Source: Zoogloea sp.
GTDB lineage: Bacteria; Pseudomonadota; Gammaproteobacteria; Burkholderiales; Rhodocyclaceae
Direction: 5' to 3'
Length of the DNA stretch: 64,000 bases
NCBI GenBank assembly: GCA_016720685.1
Contig: JADKKC010000009.1
Location: 27,604-91,603 of the forward strand
Shown here: positions 17,021 through 27,900 of the stretch, piece after piece
Layout of the letters: every line of letters begins with the position of its first letter
Numbering within the stretch: the stretch's first letter is position 1
The notes under the pieces: generated by a model
Seen by the model: only the letters and a program-made list of their open reading frames with translations
The model's database searches: none
What the model was told of the DNA's origin: nothing
Made by a program: the position numbers and the translations under genes

Positions 17021-17050
17021 TTAAATATTTTTACAGTTACTGAATATAAT
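17021..17050 (+). promoter_or_regulatory. Candidate sigma-70 promoter of the TPS/CDI operon
   Basis: The gap before tpsB has an AT-rich island at about 17007-17080. It contains a consensus TATAAT at 17045-17050, with TTAAAT (3 of 6 matches to TTGACA) 18 bases upstream at 17021-17026. It is about 100 bases before the TpsB start. The -35 is weak. Confidence 0.45.
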
Positions 17051-17147
17051 GCCAGTCAATGTCATTCGATTAATTCCAATGTCCTTATCGCGGTAATTCA
17101 CCCGGCGTCAGAGCGGGGCGAGCCGCGTCATCGAACCGTCGCCCGCC

Positions 17148-18893
17148 ATGCCCGCTACGCCCAGACACTTCGCTCCCCGCCACCGCCAGGCCCTGGCCGC
17201 CTGCGCCGTCTCCATCCTTCTCGCCGTCCCGGCCTCGGGCCACGCCCAGACGCCACCCGGCGTCGCCGACACCCAGGAACTCCTCCGCCAGCAGGAGCGC
17301 GAACGCCAGTTGCGCGAACAGTTCGAGCGCGCGCCCGACGTCCGCCTCGAAGCCCCCTCCGCCGCCAGCGCCGATGCACCCCTCGCGGTGGACGAAACCC
17401 CGTGCTTCCGCATCGAGCGCATCGAACTGGCCGGCGCTCGCGGCGAGGCCTTCCACTGGGCCCTCGCCGCCATCGACCGCCCCGACGATCCCCCCACCGG
17501 GCGCTGCCTCGGCACCCGCGCCATCAATCAGATCATGACGCGTCTGCAGAACCGCATCGTGTCGCGCGGCTACATCACCACCCGCGTCGTCGCCGCCGCC
17601 CAGGATCTGACCCGCGGCGTGCTCACCCTCACCGTCATTCCCGGCCGCATCCGCGACATCCGCCCCGCCGACGGCACCCGGCTCCACGCCCGCCTCGGCG
17701 CCGCCCTGCCGGCCGCCAGCGGTGATCTCCTCAACCTGCGCGACATCGAACAGGGCCTCGAAAACCTCAAGCGCGTGCCCACCGCCGATGCCGACATCCA
17801 GATCGCCCCGGCCGCCGATCCGCTGGCCGGCCCCGGCGAGAGCGATCTCGTCGTCGCCTGGCGCCAGGAAAGGCTGCTGCGTCTCAACCTGTCCCTCGAC
17901 GACAGCGGCACCCGGGCCACCGGCCGCTTCCTCGGCGGCGCCACCGTGTCGCTGGATAACGCCCTCGGCCTGAGCGACCTCTTTTACGCCAGCTTCAACC
18001 ACGATCTTGGCGGCGGCGTGTCCGGCAGCCGCGGCACCCACGGCTACACCGTCCACTACGCGCTGCCTTGGGGCTACTGGCTGGCGAGCCTCACCGCCGG
18101 TGGCAACACCTATCACCAGGCGGTGGCCGGCGCCAATCAAACCTACCGCTACAGCGGCGAATCCGAACACGCCGCACTGCGCCTCACCCGCCTGCTGCAC
18201 CGCAACGCCACAGGCAAAACCAGTGCCTGGGTGCAGGCCTGGATGCGTCAATCCAGCAACTTCATCGACGACACCGAAGTCGTCGTCCAGCGCCGGCGCA
18301 TGGGCGGTTGGGAGGCCGGCTTCAACCATCGCGCCTTCATCGCGGCCGCCACCCTCGACGTCGATCTGGCCTACCGGCGCGGCACCGGCGCCTTCGCCGC
18401 CCTTCGCGCCCCCGAAGAAAACTTCGGCGATGGCACGTCGCGGCCCGGCATCTACACCGCCAGCGCCCAGCTCAACCTGCCCTTCCGCGCTGGCGAGCAG
18501 GCCCTGCGCTACACCAGCCTGGCGCGCCTGCAGCGCAGCGAATCGCCCCTCGTCCCGCAAGACCGCTTCGCCATCGGCGGGCGCTACACGGTGCGCGGCT
18601 TCGACGGCGAAAGCGTGCTGTCCGGCGAGCGCGGCTGGCTGTGGCGCAACGATCTGGGCCTGGCGCTCCGGGAAACCGGCGCCGAGGCCTACGTGGGCGT
18701 CGACGTCGGCCTCGTCAGCGGGCGCAGCACGCGCGGCCTCCTCGGCCGGCGCCTGGCCGGCGGTGTGCTGGGCGTGCGCGGCAGCGTCGGCGGCCTCGCC
18801 TACGACGTCTTCGTCGGCACCCACCTCGCGCGACCCACGGGCTTCGCCAGCCCCGACGGCCTCGCCGGCTTCTCTCTCAACTGGGCCTGGTAG
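17148..18893 (+). CDS. cdiB: TpsB/ShlB-FhaC family outer-membrane exporter (CdiB-like)
   Basis: 581 residues. Signal peptide about 1-34 ending GHAQ. A Gln/Arg-rich helix (QELLRQQERERQLREQF) is followed by two POTRA domains (about 80-235: CFRIERIELAGARGEAF, GYITTRVVAAAQDLTRGVL) and a 16-strand barrel. The L6 loop signature RYTVRGFDGE is near residues 479-488, and the protein ends in FSLNWAW, a typical beta-barrel C-terminus. TpsB proteins recognise the TPS domain of their partner and export it across the outer membrane. The giant TpsA starts 33 bases downstream. Calling it CdiB rests on the downstream toxin/immunity pairs. Confidence 0.88.
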   Translation: MPATPRHFAPRHRQALAACAVSILLAVPASGHAQTPPGVADTQELLRQQERERQLREQFERAPDVRLEAPSAASADAPLAVDETPCFRIERIELAGARGEAFHWALAAIDRPDDPPTGRCLGTRAINQIMTRLQNRIVSRGYITTRVVAAAQDLTRGVLTLTVIPGRIRDIRPADGTRLHARLGAALPAASGDLLNLRDIEQGLENLKRVPTADADIQIAPAADPLAGPGESDLVVAWRQERLLRLNLSLDDSGTRATGRFLGGATVSLDNALGLSDLFYASFNHDLGGGVSGSRGTHGYTVHYALPWGYWLASLTAGGNTYHQAVAGANQTYRYSGESEHAALRLTRLLHRNATGKTSAWVQAWMRQSSNFIDDTEVVVQRRRMGGWEAGFNHRAFIAAATLDVDLAYRRGTGAFAALRAPEENFGDGTSRPGIYTASAQLNLPFRAGEQALRYTSLARLQRSESPLVPQDRFAIGGRYTVRGFDGESVLSGERGWLWRNDLGLALRETGAEAYVGVDVGLVSGRSTRGLLGRRLAGGVLGVRGSVGGLAYDVFVGTHLARPTGFASPDGLAGFSLNWAW

Positions 18894-18926
18894 GCCGCGC
18901 TCCCAACTTTTCGGGTTATCGACGCC

Positions 18927-21900
18927 ATGAACAAGCACTGCTACCGCATCGTTTTCAACCAAACCCGTGGAATGCCGATGGTCGTGGCCGAATCCGCCCG
19001 TAGCCAGGGCGGGGCCGGGGAGCCCGACGGCGCGGGCGGTTTGCGTGCGAGTCCGCCAGCCCGGCGGGCCGCCTTCGCGCTGTCCACGCTGTCCCTCGGC
19101 GTGCTGCTGATCACCGGCGGCATGAGCTGGTCCCCATCCGCCGGGGCTCAGATCGTCGCCGACCGCAGCGCCCCCGGCGCCCGTCAGGCCACCGTGCTCA
19201 ACACCGCCAACGGCGTGCTGCAGGTCAACATCCAGACCCCGAGCGCCGCCGGCGTGTCGCACAACGTTTACAGCCAGTTTGACGTGCCCGCCCGCGGGGC
19301 CATCCTCAACAACGCCCGCAGCGGCGCCACGACCCGGCTGGGCGGTCTGGTTCAGGGCAACCCGTGGCTCGCCGGCGGCACCGCCCGGGTGATCCTCAAC
19401 GAAGTGAATGCCACCAGCCCCAGCCAGTTGCGCGGCTACATCGAAGTCGGCGGCGACCGGGCCGAAGTGGTCATCGCCAATCCGGCCGGCATCGTCTGCG
19501 ACGGCTGCGGCTTCATCAACGCCAGCCGCAGCACCCTCACCACCGGCGCGCCGCTGCTCACCAACGGCAGCCTCGACGGTTTTCGCGTGCAGGGCGGCCG
19601 CATCGAGGTTCAGGGCGCCGGGCTGGATGCCGCCGACAGCGACTACACCGGCCTCATCGCCCGCGCCGTGGATCTCAACGCCGGCATCTGGGCGAAGGAT
19701 CTGCGCGTGATCACCGGCGCCGCCGAGGTGAGCGCCGATGCCGCGTCGGCCACCGCCCTTGCGGCCAGCGGCACCGCCCCGGCCTTCGCCCTCGACGTGG
19801 CCCTCCTTGGCGGCATGTACGCCAACAGGATCACCCTTGTCGGCGCCGAGGCCGGACTCGGCATGCGCAGCGCCGGCCACATCGGGGCCGCCGCCGGCGA
19901 GGTGCTCGTCACCCTGGATGGCCGGCTCGAAAACAGCGGGCGCCTTACCGCCACGGGGGCCATCGGAGTCGCGGCGGCGGGGGGCATCGCCAACAGTGGC
20001 AGCCTGTATGCCCTTGGCGACACCACGCTGGCCACGCCCGCCGACGTCACCAGCAGCGGCCTCGTCGCCGCCGGTGGCAATGTCGAACTCAGCGCCGCCC
20101 GCATTGCCGGCAGCAGCGCGTCGGCCTTCGTCGCCGGCTTGCACGAAGACGGCAGCCTCGGCGCCGGCTGGCTCCAGGCCGATGCCAGCGGTGCCCTCGC
20201 AGCCAACGGGCAAAACCTCGCCCAAAGCGGCATCCGCTTCGCCGCCGACAGTCTCAGCCTTGCCGGCAGCCAGACTGCCACCCGCCAGCTCGATCTGCTG
20301 GCCCGCCGCGGTGACATCGACGCCAGCGCCGCCCGCATCGGCGTGGACGAAAGCCTGCAGGCCCGCAGCACCGGAACCCTGCGCAGCGACGCCGCGCACG
20401 TTTCCGCCGCGCGCCTGCAAATCAGCGCCGAAAATCTCTCCAACCGTGCCGGCAGCCTGGTCCAGACCGGCCCCACCGCGCTCGCCGTCACGCTGCCCGG
20501 CAGCCTCGACAACCAGGGTGGCTACATCGCCTCGGCGGGCACGGCGTTCGATCTTGCCGCCACCACTGTCGCCAACGCCGACGGCCATATCGAGCACACC
20601 GGCAGCGGCACGTTTGCACTTTCCGTCACCACCCTCGATGGCCCGCGCGGCAGCCTCGCCAGCGCCGGCACGCTGCGCCTCGGCGCCGCCACGCTCATTC
20701 TCGACGGCGGCAATACCCGTGCCGACAGCCTGCAGATCGACAGCGCCCGCCTGTCCAGCGTGGGCGGGCAGATCACCCAGAGCGGCAACGGGCCGATGCA
20801 GGTCCGGGCCACGCAGCTTCTCGACAACAGCGGTGGCCGCCTCGCGTCCAATGGCAGCCTTGGCGTGGATGCCGGCGAGCTGCGCAACACGGCCGGCAGC
20901 ATTCAGGCCGGCGCTGATGCCAGCCTCCGCATGGCCGGCGCGGCCGACAACTCCGGCGGCAGCATTGTTGCCGGGCGCCAGCTCAAGCTCGGTGCCGCCA
21001 GCCTCGACAACAGCCGCGGCCTTGTCAGCAGCGCGGCTGGCAGCCTGGGGCTAACTTTGTCCGGCGCGCTCGCCAATCCCCTCGGCGACATCCTCGCCGG
21101 CGCCGACCTGAGTCTCACCGCGGCCAGCCTGGCCAGTAGCGGCACTTTGTACAGCCAGCGTCACCTGCGCATCGACATTGCCGAAGCCCTTGCCAGTACG
21201 GGCGTGATTGCCGCAGCCGGCGATGCCAGCCTTTCTGCCGGCCGCATCGACAGCAGCACAGGCAGCCTGCTCGCTGCCGGCATGCAGGCCGACGGCAGCG
21301 CGGCGGCCGCGGGGTCGCTGAGCGTGCTCGCTCGCGACGGCCTGCTCGCCCAGGGCCGCAACCAGGCCGTCGGTGCGTTTGTTGCCAGCGGCCGCAACGT
21401 TGATCTCGCCGGCAGCCAGTCCCGCGCTGAAAACATCAGCCTTGCCGCCCTGGCCGGCGATGTCGTCACCCGCGACGCGATCGTCGCCGGAAGCGCCACG
21501 CTCGAGATTCGCACCGCCGCCGACCCCGCCCGCCAGCTCGACAACCGCGGCGGCCAGCTCTCGGCCGCACAGCTCGATCTTTCTGTCGCCAATCTCGACA
21601 ACCGGGCCGGCAGCCTGCAGCAAAGCGGCAGCGGCGATCTCACCCTCGCCACTGCCAGCCTCGACAACCGGGGCGGCCGCATCGCCACCAACAGCCGGCA
21701 GCTCACGCTCTCGGCCGACGGGCTCGACAACGCACAGGGCCTCATCGTGCACGCCGGCAGCGACAGCCTCGTCATCACCGCCACAACGCTGGCCGGCGGC
21801 CAGGGCCGCATCCTCACCAATGGCAGCCTGAACCTTGCCGCAGGCGAGATCGATCTCGACGGCGCCGAAACCCGTGCCCACCATATCCGCATCAATAGCC

Positions 21901-24900
21901 CGCTGCTGTCCCACCAGGGCGCGCTGCTTGCCGGCAGCGGCACACTGGATATCAAGGCCGACACCCTGCTCGACAACACCGGCGGCCTCATCACCGCCAA
22001 TGGCGACACCACCGTCCAGGCCGGCACGCTGCTCAACCGGCAGGGCGCGCTGCAAGCCACCGGCAACGCCAGCCTCACGCTTGCGGCCAGTGACGTGGTG
22101 GATAACAGCGCCGGCAGCCTGAGCACGCAGTCCGGTCATTTGGTCGTCGAAAGCGGCGGGGCGCTGCTCAACCGTCTTGGCGCCATCGGCAGCGGCGGCG
22201 CCTTCGATGCACGGCTGGCCTCCCTCGACAACTCCGGCACGCTTTACGCGGCAGACAGGCTCGCCATCGTCTCGGCCGGCCTCATCGACAACACCGGGGT
22301 GCTGGCGGGCCGCTCAAGCGTGCAGCTTGACGCCGCGCGCCTGTCTGCCGGCGCCGCCAGCCTGCTTGCCGCCGGCCTTCAGTCCGACGGCAGTTCTGGC
22401 GCCACGGGCGATCTGACTGTCACCACCGCCGATCTGCTGGCCGCCCATGGCCACAACCAAGCTGCCGGCCGCCTCGTTTTCAGCGGCCGTGACGTGGACC
22501 TCTCGGGTGCCACCACCCGCGGCAGCCGGGTCATGCTCACCGCCACCGGGGGCGATCTCGTCACCGCGGGGGGCAGTGTCGCGACCCCCGGTGAGCTGCT
22601 AATCGAAGCCCGTTCCGGCTTCGCCAGCCGCCTCGACAACCGGGCCGGTCATCTTGCTGCCGGCCACCTGGACATCCAGGTCGCCAACCTCGACAACCGG
22701 GCGGGCGCCATCGAGCAGAGCGGAACCACCGCCACCGTGCTGGCGCTCACCGCGCCGGGCGGCCTGATGGACAACCGCGGTGGTTTCATCGCCGGCAACG
22801 GCCTTGATTTTGCCCTTGCGGCCCATACCCTGCTCAACAGCGACGGACGCATCGCCCATGCCGGCAGCGGCACGCTCAATCTGTCGGCGGCCAGCCTGGA
22901 CAACCAGCGCGGCGTGGTCCTCGGCAACGGCTCAATCCGCGTGCTCGCCGATCTGCTGAACAACGACACCGGCAGCTTCAATGCCCGCAGCCTTGATCTG
23001 CACGCCGCAAGCCTGCTGAACCGCGGTGGTGACATCGTCCACTCCGGGCCCGCCGCCGGTGCCATCGGGGTGGCCGGCGTCTTCGACAACCGCGCCGGGC
23101 GCCTTGCCAGCGCGGGCGACTTCAGCCTGGCCGCTGGCGTGCTGGACAACCGGGGTGGCACCCTGGCCAGCGCGGGCACCGCCAGCCTGGGCATTCATGT
23201 CGCCGGCGTCACCGACAACAGCTCAGCCGGAAAAATCCTCGCCGGCGGCAGCGCCCGCCTCGAAACGGCCGCCTTCGACAACACCGACGGCCAGCTCGCC
23301 GCGAGCGAATCCCTGGGCGTTGTCGCCGCCAATGGCCTGGCCAACCTCCGCGGCACCCTCGCGGCCGGGCAGGCGCTGTCCGTCACCGCGGCCACCCTCG
23401 ATAACACCGAGGGCAGCCTGCAGTCGCTGCACGCGGCCCTCGCCATCGACGTGGCAGGCGAATTTGCCAACCGGCGCGGTCAGGCGCTTGCCGGCAGCGA
23501 TCTTCGCGCCGTCGTCGGCAGCCTCGACAACAGCGGCACCCTTTACGCCGGCGGCAGTGCCTTTGTTGCGGCCCGGGGCGATGCGCTCAATACGGGGCTC
23601 GTAGCCGCCGGCAGCAATCTGGTGCTGGCGGGCGCCGGCATCGCCAGCGACGCCACCAGCGTCCTCGCGGCGGGCCTGCAGGCAGACGGCAGCCTGGCCG
23701 CAGGCGGCGATCTCACCGTCAGCGCCAGCGGCCCGCTCATGGCCACCGGGCACAACCTGGCTGGCGGGCGTCTCGCCTTCAGCGGCGCCAGTGTCGATCT
23801 GACAGCCAGCCGCACCGAGGCCGGCCACATCGCCATTCTTGCCACCGGGGGTGACATCCTCACCATCGATTCACGCCTGTCCACACCCGGCCAGCTCAGC
23901 CTGAACGCCTCCGGCGCCGACAACCGCGGTGGCGAGCTGCTTGCCGGCCAGCTCCAGATCCCGGCCGCCACCCTCGACAACCGGGATGGCCGCATCGCCC
24001 AAAGCGGCAGCGGCCCGGCAGGCATCACCGCCACACAGCTGTTCGACAACCGCCTCGGCAGCCTCGTCGGCAATGGCGACACCACCCTCGTCGTCGGTCA
24101 GCTGCTCAACAGCGAGGGCCATATCCAGACTGCCGCCAGTGCCGCCCTGGGCATCCATGCCGGCGGCCACGTGGACAACCTCTCCGGCGCGCTCGTGGCG
24201 GGTGGCCGCCTTACGCTGCAGGCCGCCAGCCTCGACAACCGCGCTGGCCAGATCAGCGCCATTGCTGGCGGCCTCGGCGTCAACCTGGAGTCCGGCCGGC
24301 TCGACAACGCCGGCGGGCGCCTCGAAGCCGCCGAAACCCTCAGCCTCGCGGCCCGGGGCATCGTCAACGCTGCGGGCAGCATCACCGGCCGCCAGATTCA
24401 CGTCGACAGCGCCGGCCAGGCCTTCGACAACCGCGGCGGCCTGCTTGCCGCCCGCGAAGGGCTGAGCCTTGCCAGTGGCGAGCTCGACAACGCCGCTGGC
24501 ACCCTCCAGGCCGGCGGCGAACTCCTTGTGGATACCGGCGGCCAGCGGCTTGCCAACACGGCCTCAGGCAGCGCGGCGGGCATTTTCGGGCGGGGTCGGG
24601 TCGATCTGCGCAGCGGCATCCTCGACAACAGCGGCGGCTTCATCGGCGCCACCGCCAATCTCGCCATTGCCGCCAGCACGCTGCTCAACCGCGACGGCGC
24701 CGCCATCAGCACCGAACAATCCCTCGTCGTGGCCGCCTCCGTGGTGGACAACCGGGGCGGCCAGATCCAGGCCCTTGGCGATCTGGCCATCGATACTGGC
24801 GCCGGGCGCATCGACAACACCGGCAGCCTCATCCGCGCGGCGGGCCAGGCAAGCCTCACCGCCGGCCAGCTCGTCAACGCCGCCACGCCTGACGGCAGCG

Positions 24901-27900
24901 GCCTTGGCATCGAAGGCCGTTCGCTGCGCATCCAGACCACCGATCTGGACAACCGCCACGGCGCCTTGCGTGCCAACGACAACCTCGCCGTGCTCGCCTC
25001 GGGCAGCGTGGATAACAGCGGCGGGCTGATGTCCGCCGGCCATACCCTGCGCCTCGCCGACAACAGCCCCGGCGCTGCCGCCGGCAGCCGCACGCTGTCC
25101 ATCCTCAACACCGGTGGCACCCTCATCGCCGGTCGCCTGCTCGACATCGACGCGGCCCGCCTCGGTGGCGACGGCAGCCTCCTCAGCCGCGGCGACATCA
25201 CCGTCCGGCTGACAGGTGACTACAACCATTCTGGCGTTTTCCGTGCCGCCGGCAATGCCAGCCTCGTCACCGCCGGCAACATCGTCAACCACGCCGCGAT
25301 GGAGGCCGGGCAAACGCTGCACCTGTCCGCCGCCCACATCACCAACCTCACCGATGCCACCCTCAGCGGCGACACCACCGAGCTGAACGCAGCCGTCAGC
25401 CTCCTCAATCGTGGCCTCATCGATGGCCGCGAAACCCGGATCAGCACCGCCGAACTGCTCAACGCCGGCCGCGGCCGCATTTACGGCGATCACCTGGCCA
25501 TCCAGGCCGGCACCCTCGTCAACGAGCAGCAATACGGCAACAGCGCCACCATCGCGGCCCGCGAGCGGCTCGATCTCGGCGTGCACAACCTGGTCAACCG
25601 CGAGCACGCGCTGATTTTCAGTGCTGGCGACATGGCCATCGGCGGCACCCTCGACGCCGCCGGCCGGGCCACCGGCATGGCGGCGCGCATCGATAACAGC
25701 AGCGCCACCATCGAGGCCCTGGGTCAGCTCAGCCTGGCCAGCGCGCAGCTCGCCAACACCAACGCCCACTTCAGCACCCGCATCGCCAGCGTCGGCAGCC
25801 CCGAAGAAATCGTCTACATCACGCCGTCCGGGGCAAGCGGCATGTTCCCGGTTGCGATGTTCAACTGGGGGCACTGGAGCAAGGCCGGCGCCTATTACTG
25901 GGCGGTGGACAAGCTCATGCCGGAATTCGGTGTCCTCGGCGAATCCCCCGTGCCGCGGGTGGGCGAAGTCGGCTGCGCCGATGACTTCCCCGGAGACGAA
26001 TGCCAAAGCATCTACGAGCTCGCCATCAGTTCGAGCTATCCCCGCAACGACAAGGCGTGGGCCTACTTCCACCTCACACCGCCCGATCCGCAGCCGGTCA
26101 CGCCCACCATCGCCAAACCGGCCGAGCCAATGCTGATCAAACCCGTCGCGCCCGATCTGGCGCGCGCCGCCAGCTGCCAGCCCGGCGCGGGCTACAGCGA
26201 TACGGCGTGCAGCGCTTACACCATTGAACTCGACACCTACACGCAGCAACTCGCCAGCGATAGCGCCGCCCTGGCTGCCTACAGCGCCAGCATGGGGGCC
26301 TACGAGGCGGCGTGGTCGGCGTATCGCGATACCGAAGCGGCCTGGGCGGCGGCCACTGAAATCCGTTACACGGCGCTGGACGAAGCCATCGTCAAATACA
26401 ACGAGGCCATCGACGGCGGACGGATCAAGTCATGGACCCAATACGAAGTCACCCGCACCCACAGCCAGAGTGAAGTCGTCAGCTCCGACCCGGCACAAAT
26501 CCTCGCCGGTGGCGCCATGCGCATAACAGGTCTCGACCTCCTCAACGACAAGAGCCGGATCCTCGCCGGCGGGCTGCTGAGCGGCGACCTGGGCAGCCTG
26601 CGCAATGTGGATGGCGAAGGCGTCTACATTACCCATGAGGCCGGGACCAGCCAAACCACCTGGACCAAATACAAAGGTGACCGGAAAGGCTATTCCGTCC
26701 GGAGATGGAGCGCTCCCACTCCCTATCTCCCCGCTGACAAAGTCACCACCATCACCCTGCCGGTCGCCGAAACCCGCGGCGATACCGCTCCGTCCGGCAG
26801 CGGCGCCTCTATCGCCGGGCGCAGCACGAGCACTCTCGATACCCCGGTAGAAAGCACCGGCACGGCCACCGCCGGCACCCGGGCCGCTGCCATCATTGAA
26901 GTTCGCGCAAACCTTGCCGCGCCGGTGGCCGGCAGCACGGGCTCCGCCCCGGTTGCCGCCCCGCAAACGGCGGGCAACATTGCCACCGCCGAGGCGGCAG
27001 GCGCGGCGCCGGTGGCGCTCGTCGCCGCGCCTGCCGTGGGCGCGTCGGGCCTTGCCGGCATCAAGACCGCCGCGCTGCCCGTGGCTGCGGCGCCCGCCCT
27101 TGTGCCGGTGGACGCGGCCCCGGCCGGCGTCACGCCAGCCCTTCAGGGCTCGCCGACCGCCGCGAGGCCCCAGGCTGTCGGCGCGGCGCCGGCCGTTGTC
27201 ATCCGCAGCGTGGCGCCCGACACCCGCTTGCCGTCGTCCAGCTTGTTCACCGTCAATCCGGCCGGCGACGCCCGCTACCTCGTCGAAACCGACCCGCGCT
27301 TCACCGACCGCCGCCAGTGGCTCAGCTCGGACTACATGCTCAGCGCGCTTTCCGTCGATCCGGCCACGGTGCAAAAACGCCTCGGCGACGGCTTCTACGA
27401 ACAGCGCCTGGTTCGCGAACAGGTCGCCCAGCTCACCGGCCGGCGCTTTCTCGACGGTTACGCCGACGACGAAGCCCAGTATCTTGCCCTGCTCGACAAC
27501 GCCGCCACCTACGCCCGCGCCTGGAACCTGCTGCCCGGCCTCGCCCTCAGCGCCGAACAGATGGCCGGGTTGACCAGCGACATCGTCTGGCTCGTGGACG
27601 AAGCCGTCACCCTGCCCGACGGACGTCTCACCCATGCCCTGGTTCCGCGCCTCTACGTCCGCGTCCGCGAGGGCGATCTCGACGGCAATGGCAGCCTGAT
27701 TTCCGCCGACGCCCTCGACATCGCCCTCTCCGGCGATCTCCAAAACAACGCCACCTTGGCCGGGCGCAGCGTGGTCAGTCTGAGCGCCGAGAACGTGAAG
27801 AACCTCGGCGGACGCATCCGCGGCACTGACGTCGGCATCAGGGCCGGCCAGGATCTGAGCATTGAAGGCGGCCGTATCGAAGCCACCGATCGCCTCGCGG

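Noticed and set aside
17085..20597. A 1170-codon open frame on the minus strand
   Set aside because: It is antisense to TpsB and the CdiA start and is only Gly/Ala/Val/Arg-rich low-complexity sequence; high-GC third codon positions leave long antisense frames open.
19900..25100. Many short, regularly spaced repeats (CTCGACAACCGCGGCGG-type)
   Set aside because: Not a CRISPR: units are degenerate, in frame and encode the LDNRGG turns of FHA repeats.
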